Program-made: the position numbers and the translations under genes
NCBI GenBank assembly: GCA_041481365.1
Contig: JBGPBS010000048.1
Span: 1 to 10,664, forward strand
From: DASPTR01 sp041481365
GTDB lineage: Archaea; Thermoproteota; Bathyarchaeia; Bathyarchaeales; Bathycorpusculaceae
Direction of reading: 5' to 3'
Length of the DNA: 10,664 nt
Shown here: one piece after another, positions 6,578-10,664 of the stretch
How the letters are laid out: the number at the start of each line of letters is the position of its first letter
Position numbering within the stretch: the first letter of the stretch is position 1
Notes under the pieces: model-generated
What the model was told of the DNA's origin: nothing
Databases searched by the model: none
Seen by the model: the letters and a program-made list of their open reading frames with translations, nothing else

Positions 6578-6718
6578 ATGTACGAGAAAGAGATGCATAA
6601 GGCAGTCTGCGCCGATTGCGGTCAAGAATGTGAAGTCCCATTCAAGCCTGACACGAGCAGACCAGTTTACTGTCGAGAGTGCTATTCGAAGAGAGCACCC
6701 GCCAGAAGAGGATTTTAG
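6578..6718 (+). CDS. CxxC-x17-CxxC zinc-ribbon small protein
   Basis: This 46-residue protein has two CxxC pairs, C11/C14 and C32/C35, separated by exactly 17 residues. The segment between them contains 'EVPFKPDTSRPVYC', the hallmark of the small CxxC-x17-CxxC domain (TIGR04272) seen in archaea and candidate-phylum bacteria. The pairs should bind one zinc ion. C18 is an additional cysteine just after the first pair. The tail (SKRAPARRGF) is basic and could contact nucleic acid. The family's function is unknown to me; binding to RNA, DNA or a protein complex is inference. It starts at ATG 6578 and ends 63 nt before the eRF1-like gene on the same strand. A pyrimidine-rich stretch near 6746-6765 could terminate its transcript or belong to the next gene's leader. 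Confidence 0.8.
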   Translation: MYEKEMHKAVCADCGQECEVPFKPDTSRPVYCRECYSKRAPARRGF

Positions 6719-6781
6719 ATCAAGGCAATAGCTTTAGTCTAAAACCATCTTTCTCTTGTTTTCCAGATCCCATCCATTTCA

Positions 6782-7552
6782 ATGTATGAGCATAATCAGG
6801 TGGCATATCTGAAGCCGAAACACGGCTACAGACGCGGGTACTCAGTAGCGCTTCTCGTAGGCCTCGAGGATGACCGCGCGGTTCTGTGGCAGATATTCAG
6901 TCACGTCGTGAAACCGCATCTTACAGTGATGCTTGACGGAAGGAGGACTGATGAGAAGGGGCTGTATAATTTTCATGAATCTGTCGTCGCTGCGTTTAGA
7001 CCTGCGCTGAATGAGGGCGTAAGAAGTATCGTGGTCACATCCCCCGTGAAGACTACTTATGCCGCAGACTTTCTGAATCATGTGCGAAAGCATCACACTC
7101 ATCTAATTCAATCGAAGAATCCGAACAAGGCAACTTTCGCCACGTTAGTCGGCTCTGCAGACCAGCCATATAAAGTCGCTGAAATGGTGAAAACCAAAGA
7201 ATTCCGCGAGCTAGTAGCAGAGACCACTTCAGATGAAGCTGATAACGTCGTAGACGCATTGGAGAAACATCTTTACAACAGCAACTCGTTTGTCCTGTTT
7301 TCGCTCAAAGAAATCGAAGACAGGGTCTATGACCGAGAAGGACAGGATGACCTCAGAACGAATTATCTGGTGCTCACAAACAAGTATCTCGCTAATGCTG
7401 AAGACAAGAACAGAATTCACAGGCTATTGCAGATTTCAAAGAACAGAAGAGTGGAAACGAGAATAGTCAACGCGGAAACGCCGGCAGGCAAACGAATCAG
7501 CCAATTCGGAGGCATAGCCTTTTTCACCAAGGCAACCAAACAGCGGCCGTAG
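6782..7552 (+). CDS. eRF1/Pelota-superfamily protein, domains 2-3 only
   Basis: This 256-residue protein resembles the middle and C-terminal domains of archaeal release factor aRF1 and Pelota. Residues about 20-110 (VALLVGLEDDRAVLWQIFSH, GRRTDEKGLYNFHE, EGVRSIVVTSPVKTTYAADFLNHVRKHH) form the RNase H-like fold of eRF1 domain 2. Residues about 150-250 resemble the L7Ae-like domain 3, ending 'GKRISQFGGIAFFTK' like the release-factor motif 'G.QF..LGGI'. There is no N-terminal decoding domain with NIKS and no GGQ motif, so it is not a codon-specific release factor. Related stand-alone families (Vms1/VLRF1, baeRF) act on stalled ribosomes or free 60S-type subunits, so a ribosome-rescue or ribosome-associated role is plausible. 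The start codon is not preceded by a clear ribosome-binding site; a weak TATA-like stretch lies near 6730-6742. No catalytic residue can be named. Confidence 0.78.
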   Translation: MYEHNQVAYLKPKHGYRRGYSVALLVGLEDDRAVLWQIFSHVVKPHLTVMLDGRRTDEKGLYNFHESVVAAFRPALNEGVRSIVVTSPVKTTYAADFLNHVRKHHTHLIQSKNPNKATFATLVGSADQPYKVAEMVKTKEFRELVAETTSDEADNVVDALEKHLYNSNSFVLFSLKEIEDRVYDREGQDDLRTNYLVLTNKYLANAEDKNRIHRLLQISKNRRVETRIVNAETPAGKRISQFGGIAFFTKATKQRP

Positions 7553-7597
7553 AAAAATGGCGTTGTGCGGGAGAAGCCTCCACTGGCGTGCGCATAT

Positions 7598-7712
7598 ACA
7601 ATAGGTCCTTCTGGGGCTACGAAAGAAGCTGATGAAAAGGAGAGGGTGACGGAGCGCTTGTATTCCCCACCACAGCCTTTTTTCCTACCCCACCTTTACA
7701 ATAGGAGCCTTC
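7598..7712 (+). repeat. Imperfect direct repeat 100 bp apart, with T-run between
   Basis: ACAATAGG occurs at 7598-7605 and again at 7698-7705. Both copies are followed within 1-3 bases by CCTTC. A run of six T (7678-7683) between them could be a termination signal for the upstream gene. The rest of 7553-7778 is non-coding with no RNA gene I can recognise. Confidence 0.3.
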
Positions 7713-7732
7713 TTTACCCGCCTAGCGAATGA

Positions 7733-7770
7733 TTCTTAAATGACAGACAACATGGGCTAGCCTTAAAGGT
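7733..7770 (+). promoter_or_regulatory. Promoter and ribosome-binding site of the reductase gene
   Basis: TTCTTAAAT (7733-7741) is a plausible TATA box predicting a transcript start near 7762. AAAGGT (7765-7770) lies 8 nt before ATG 7779 and is the likely ribosome-binding site. Confidence 0.4.
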
Positions 7771-7778
7771 CGTTTCCG

Positions 7779-8711
7779 ATGGATGCCTGGGAGTTAGTCA
7801 TCATAGGCGCAGGTTCCGCCGGTTTGGCGGCTGGGATTTATGGTATTAGAAGCGGACTGAAAACGCTTGTTATCGAGGAGAAGATTGCAGGGGGAACCAC
7901 GGCAGAAGCGCCCTTGGTTGAGAATTACCCGGGTTTCCAAAGCATCAATGGACCTGAACTTGCTCAAAAAATGGTCGAACAGGCCAGGAACGCAGGCGTG
8001 ACTGTCCACGAATTCGAGACGGTCACAAGTCTGGACCTCAAGTCTGAGCCCAAGGTTGTCGTGACGAACAGAGCAAAGTGCACAACGAAAGCCGTCGTCA
8101 TCGCCTCTGGAAGGCACTACCGAGAGATCGGCGCTCCAGGTGAAAAAGAATTTCGAGGAAGAGGCGTGAGCTACTGCGGAATCTGTGATGGCCCACTTTT
8201 CAAGGGCAAACGTCTGTTAGTCGTCGGCGGCGGAAACTCAGCTCTAATAACAACCCTTTACCTTGCAGGAATCGCCTTGAACGTGAAGATAGCCCATCGC
8301 CGAGACACCTTCAGGGCCGAAGAAGCCCTTTTCAAAGCATTGAAGGAGAAAGCAAACATCGAAATTCTATGGAACGCCGAAGTCAAACAGATAGTCGGCG
8401 AAAAACTCGTCACCAAGGCGTTGTTGTTCAATAACAAGACTGGAGAAACAGCTGAACTGCCAGTTGATGGTGTATTTGTGCAAGTAGGCGAAGACCCAAA
8501 CAGCCAACTTGCCCGGGAAGCGGGCGTTGAGGTTGATGAGGACGGTTACATAATCGTTGACATGCTGCAGAGAACAAGCATCATCGGAGTCTATGCGGCA
8601 GGAGACGTCACGAATCAGCCCGTCAAACAGATTGGAACGGCGGTCGGGCAAGGTATAACGGCAGCAATGGAAGCTTACGGCTACATTCGAAGACCATACT
8701 ATAAACAATGA
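7779..8711 (+). CDS. trxB: Thioredoxin reductase-like flavoprotein
   Basis: This 310-residue protein has the full layout of low-molecular-weight thioredoxin reductases, which pass electrons from NADPH through FAD to a CxxC pair and on to thioredoxin-like partners. The FAD dinucleotide fold is GAGSAG (10-15). The redox pair is C133/C136 in SYCGICDG, where the common form is CATC. The NADPH fold is GGGNSA (150-155; usually GGGDSA). HRRD (173-176) carries arginines that normally contact the 2'-phosphate of NADPH. A second FAD motif, 'YAAGDV', lies near residue 274. In the loop after the first strand, the usual 'GGQ' is GGTT (38-41), followed by the normal 'VENYPGF'. It stands 121 nt ahead of the polyferredoxin gene, same strand. 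The electron donor may be NADPH, but some archaeal relatives use ferredoxin or F420, and the iron-sulfur neighbour makes that worth considering. Confidence 0.9.
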   Translation: MDAWELVIIGAGSAGLAAGIYGIRSGLKTLVIEEKIAGGTTAEAPLVENYPGFQSINGPELAQKMVEQARNAGVTVHEFETVTSLDLKSEPKVVVTNRAKCTTKAVVIASGRHYREIGAPGEKEFRGRGVSYCGICDGPLFKGKRLLVVGGGNSALITTLYLAGIALNVKIAHRRDTFRAEEALFKALKEKANIEILWNAEVKQIVGEKLVTKALLFNNKTGETAELPVDGVFVQVGEDPNSQLAREAGVEVDEDGYIIVDMLQRTSIIGVYAAGDVTNQPVKQIGTAVGQGITAAMEAYGYIRRPYYKQ

Positions 8712-8739
8712 GTCAAAGTGCGAAACTTCTGCAAAACTA

Positions 8740-8747
8740 TTATATTA
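8740..8747 (+). promoter_or_regulatory. TATA box of the polyferredoxin operon
   Basis: TTATATTA, within a longer AT-rich stretch (8736-8749), predicts a transcript start near 8768. The redox operon may thus have its own promoter, apart from the reductase gene. Confidence 0.45.
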
Positions 8748-8777
8748 TTCAGAACTTCCTTGAAAAACTCCATGAGC

Positions 8778-8794
8778 CAAGGACAAGCACCTTG
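8778..8794 (+). repeat. Small inverted repeat in the polyferredoxin leader
   Basis: CAAGG (8778-8782) and CCTTG (8790-8794) are exact complements with a 7-nt loop. The repeat sits about 10 nt into the predicted transcript and could form a weak 5' hairpin. Confidence 0.22.
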
Positions 8795-8832
8795 CCTAAT
8801 CAGAAAGGAAGATCATAAGGAGAGAATTGCAG

Positions 8833-10044
8833 ATGAGTCAACCGTGCGCAGCTGCAATAAGCATTAATCAGGATCTATGTAGCAGATGCTCGATTTGCCA
8901 CTCAATCTGTCCTTATGAAGCAATAAAGCGGGACACGGAAACAGGCAAGGTTGAAATAGACCTTCAGAAGTGCCAAGTCTGCGGGATATGCTACAGTGCT
9001 TGTCCCGTGTTCGCCATAGAAATGGTCTACTACAATTATGACAGCCTGATTGACTACGTCAAAACGATGCGTGAAAAATGCGAGAGCGACACGCTTGTTC
9101 TCATGTGCCGTGGAAATTCACCTTCAACTGGCGAAATCGAAGAAATCCTCAAAGATCAGGGCCTAAACGTTACTAGCTATGTACCCTTGCGCCTGCCATG
9201 CTCCGGACGAGTGCCGACGGAATTCATCTTCAACGTCCTCAAATCTGGAATCAAAAAAGTGATCTCCATCCAATGTGAAGACGAGTTCTGCAGGTTCAAA
9301 GAAGGCACGAGAATAAGCACCAGACGGATGTTGCTGAGCCAGGCCGTCCTGGAAAGACTAGGCCTAGGCAAAGACTCTGTGAAAGTAATAAAGTACTCAC
9401 GAAAAGTCGTTTACGACACTGAAAAATGCGTAGGTTGTGACAAGTGCGTGTTCATCTGCCCGTACAAGGCCATCGAAGCAGAAGAGTTCGCCACTCCGAA
9501 GATACTCTACGATCACTGCATGGGTTGCGGAGCATGCGCGCTAGTTTGCCCGCATTCTGCTATACAGATCAAGGGCTTCGAGTTTGAAGATATCGTGAAA
9601 AGATACACAGAATCAGCCCAGAAACTCAAGGCTGCAGGCAACTTTCCCGTAATCCTAGTCTTCTGCTGCCAATGGTCAGAATTCTCAGCCCTAGATAATC
9701 CTGAAAACCCAATGTTCAAGAAAAAAACCTTGACGCTTGAAGTCCCATGCTTCAAAGCCCTTGACCCAGTTCATGTCGTCAACGCGTTACGAACCGGTTT
9801 TGACGGCGTCATGGCCGTGGTCTGCTCAAACGAGGATTGCAAGCTGCACGAGGGCAGAGACACCGCAGAAAGAAACATGGCTGTGCTGAAGGACACTCTT
9901 AAGAAGATGAACCTGCTCGACCGCTTTGAGCTTTACACGGCGTCGCCGAGATGCCTAGGAAACTTCAATCAGAAGTTCGAAGAATTCTTAAAGAAGATAG
10001 CTTCCATGCCCCCCTTGAAGATGGAGGTGAAAGTAAACGTATAA
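8833..10044 (+). CDS. Polyferredoxin with two tandem ferredoxin-MvhD units
   Basis: The 403-residue soluble protein is a duplicated two-domain unit. The first unit has two [4Fe-4S] motifs (C16-C19-C22-C26 and C47-C50-C53-C57), then an MvhD/FrhD-like [2Fe-2S] domain with C92, C123 (PCSGRV), C148 and C153. The second repeats this with C199-C202-C205-C209, C229-C232-C235-C239, then C278/C279 (FCCQWSE), C306 (PCFKALD), C331 and C336. The second MvhD half has lost the usual 'CSGRV' wording but keeps the cysteines. MvhD normally carries electrons between hydrogenase or formate dehydrogenase and heterodisulfide reductase HdrA. Predicted cargo is four [4Fe-4S] and two [2Fe-2S] clusters. I chose ATG 8833, 8 nt after AAGGAGAG (8817-8824); TTG 8827 is too close to that site. 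It overlaps the next gene by 8 nt if that starts at ACG 10037. An electron-wire role between flavoproteins is inferred. Confidence 0.9.
   Translation: MSQPCAAAISINQDLCSRCSICHSICPYEAIKRDTETGKVEIDLQKCQVCGICYSACPVFAIEMVYYNYDSLIDYVKTMREKCESDTLVLMCRGNSPSTGEIEEILKDQGLNVTSYVPLRLPCSGRVPTEFIFNVLKSGIKKVISIQCEDEFCRFKEGTRISTRRMLLSQAVLERLGLGKDSVKVIKYSRKVVYDTEKCVGCDKCVFICPYKAIEAEEFATPKILYDHCMGCGACALVCPHSAIQIKGFEFEDIVKRYTESAQKLKAAGNFPVILVFCCQWSEFSALDNPENPMFKKKTLTLEVPCFKALDPVHVVNALRTGFDGVMAVVCSNEDCKLHEGRDTAERNMAVLKDTLKKMNLLDRFELYTASPRCLGNFNQKFEEFLKKIASMPPLKMEVKVNV
10023..10030 (+). promoter_or_regulatory. Perfect Shine-Dalgarno site before a non-canonical start
   Basis: GGAGGTGA is the full complement of the 16S rRNA 3' end (UCACCUCC). 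It lies inside the end of the polyferredoxin gene and 6 nt before ACG 10037, the position where homologues of the next gene would begin MYKIL. Confidence 0.75.
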
Positions 10045-10664
10045 AATCCTAGCCAAGAGAGAGCTAGCCCCAAGAATCAAGTTCTTTGAAGTCTGCGCGC
10101 CAGAAATGGCAGAAAAAGCTCGGCCTGGCCAATTCATAATACTCATCACTCATGCGAATGGCGAGCGCATACCTCTAAACATAGCGGGGTACGACACCAA
10201 GAAGGGCACAGTAGCATTTGCATTTAATGAGGTTGGCAAGACAACCAAGCAGCTTGGGCTCATGGAAGAAGGAGACACTATTTTGAATATGACTGGGCCG
10301 CTCGGTGTCCCGTCGGAAATAGGGAATTTTGGCAAAGTCCTCTGTGTCGCAGCAGGCGTAATGATTGCGCCCATGCTTCTGGAGGTTCGAGCGTTGAAGG
10401 AAGCGGGAAATAGTATAACCACTGTTGTTGGAGCGAGGATGACGGAGCGGCTCTTCTTTGAAGAAGAAATGAAGACTTCAAGCGATATGTTCTACGTGGC
10501 GACCGATGATGGGTCGAAAGGCCACAAGGGATTAGGTTTTTTGATGGAGATTCTTGAAAAGGAGAAGTTTGACCGCTGCGTGACAGCGGGACCTGTCGTC
10601 ATGATGAAAGATGTTTCAGAACTCACGAAGCCATTTGGCATTCCGACAATCGTCACTTTGGCGC
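10037..10664 (+). CDS. NfnA/SudB/PyrK-like FAD- and NAD-binding electron-transfer subunit; 3' partial
   Basis: 209 residues are visible before the window ends. The reading frame begins (T/M)YKILAKRELAP, matching the usual start of the ferredoxin-NADP reductase-like subunits of NfnAB, sulfide dehydrogenase and dihydroorotate dehydrogenase B. FAD-barrel motifs follow: ARPGQFIIL (28-36), GERIPLNIA (42-50) and GPLGVPS (87-93). The nucleotide fold is 'CVAAGVMIAP' (103-112), where relatives have GGGVGxAP. 'VGARMTERLFFEEEM', 'VATDDGSKGHKG' and 'AGPVVMMKDVSELTKPFGI' complete the pattern. The C-terminal [2Fe-2S] cysteines would lie outside the window. An in-frame TAA at 10034 closes the frame upstream, and the first in-frame ATG is 10106, which would remove the first strands of the FAD barrel. 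ACG 10037 behind GGAGGTGA is therefore the best start, though non-standard. A partner glutamate synthase-type subunit is expected downstream. Confidence 0.88.

Noticed and set aside
7631..7660. TGATGA motif suggesting the C box of a C/D-box guide RNA
   Set aside because: No D box (CTGA) or C'/D' pair was found at suitable spacing, and no terminal stem is visible.
10040..10046. TATAAAA at the polyferredoxin/NfnA-like junction as an internal promoter
   Set aside because: It coincides with the codons Y-K-I conserved at this gene's start, and a transcript from it would force use of ATG 10106, which truncates the FAD domain.
1..10664. tRNA, rRNA, CRISPR array, transposase or phage genes
   Set aside because: No cloverleaf, regular repeat-spacer pattern, DDE/serine/tyrosine recombinase motif or phage structural motif was seen on either strand.

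Overview
The window looks like chromosomal DNA from an archaeon. Supporting signs are TATA/BRE-type promoter elements close to the starts, good Shine-Dalgarno sites next to nearly leaderless genes, an SSo10a-like winged-helix regulator, an eRF1/Pelota-superfamily protein, a CxxC-x17-CxxC ribbon protein and a polyferredoxin with MvhD domains. A TACK-lineage archaeon (Thermoproteota, for example Bathyarchaeia) is my best guess, by inference from gene content only. No rRNA, tRNA, CRISPR array, insertion sequence or prophage signature was found.

Layout. 1-1217 (+): the C-terminal part of a multi-pass membrane protein resembling site-2 (M50) proteases but lacking every zinc ligand, then a small two-helix membrane protein with a proline-rich tail. 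1453-2027: a divergent pair, a small winged-helix regulator (-) and the frameshifted 3' end of a probable methyltransferase gene (+). 2090-4090: a peroxide-defence pair, a haem catalase (-) and a PerR/Fur-like regulator (+). They share a 60-80 bp control region with one near-symmetric TATA box and a perfect 16-bp palindrome. 4269-6310 (-): an ABC-2 exporter, ATPase first and permease second, with a 4-nt ATGA overlap. 6578-7552 (+): a 46-residue zinc ribbon and an eRF1/Pelota domain 2-3 protein without the GGQ domain. 7779-10664 (+): a redox cluster of a thioredoxin reductase-like flavoprotein, a polyferredoxin with two ferredoxin-MvhD units in tandem, and the start of an NfnA/SudB/PyrK-like FAD/NAD-binding subunit that runs off the window.

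How the genes may work together. Catalase and its regulator form a self-contained peroxide response. The 3' cluster looks like a soluble electron-transfer module: a flavin/NAD(P) subunit, a wire of four predicted [4Fe-4S] and two predicted [2Fe-2S] clusters, and a disulfide reductase nearby. The last gene has no ATG, GTG or TTG at its expected start; an ACG codon sits 6 nt after a perfect GGAGGTGA ribosome-binding site. The most unusual items are this start codon, the duplicated MvhD polyferredoxin, the zinc-less M50 homologue and the compact catalase/PerR control region.
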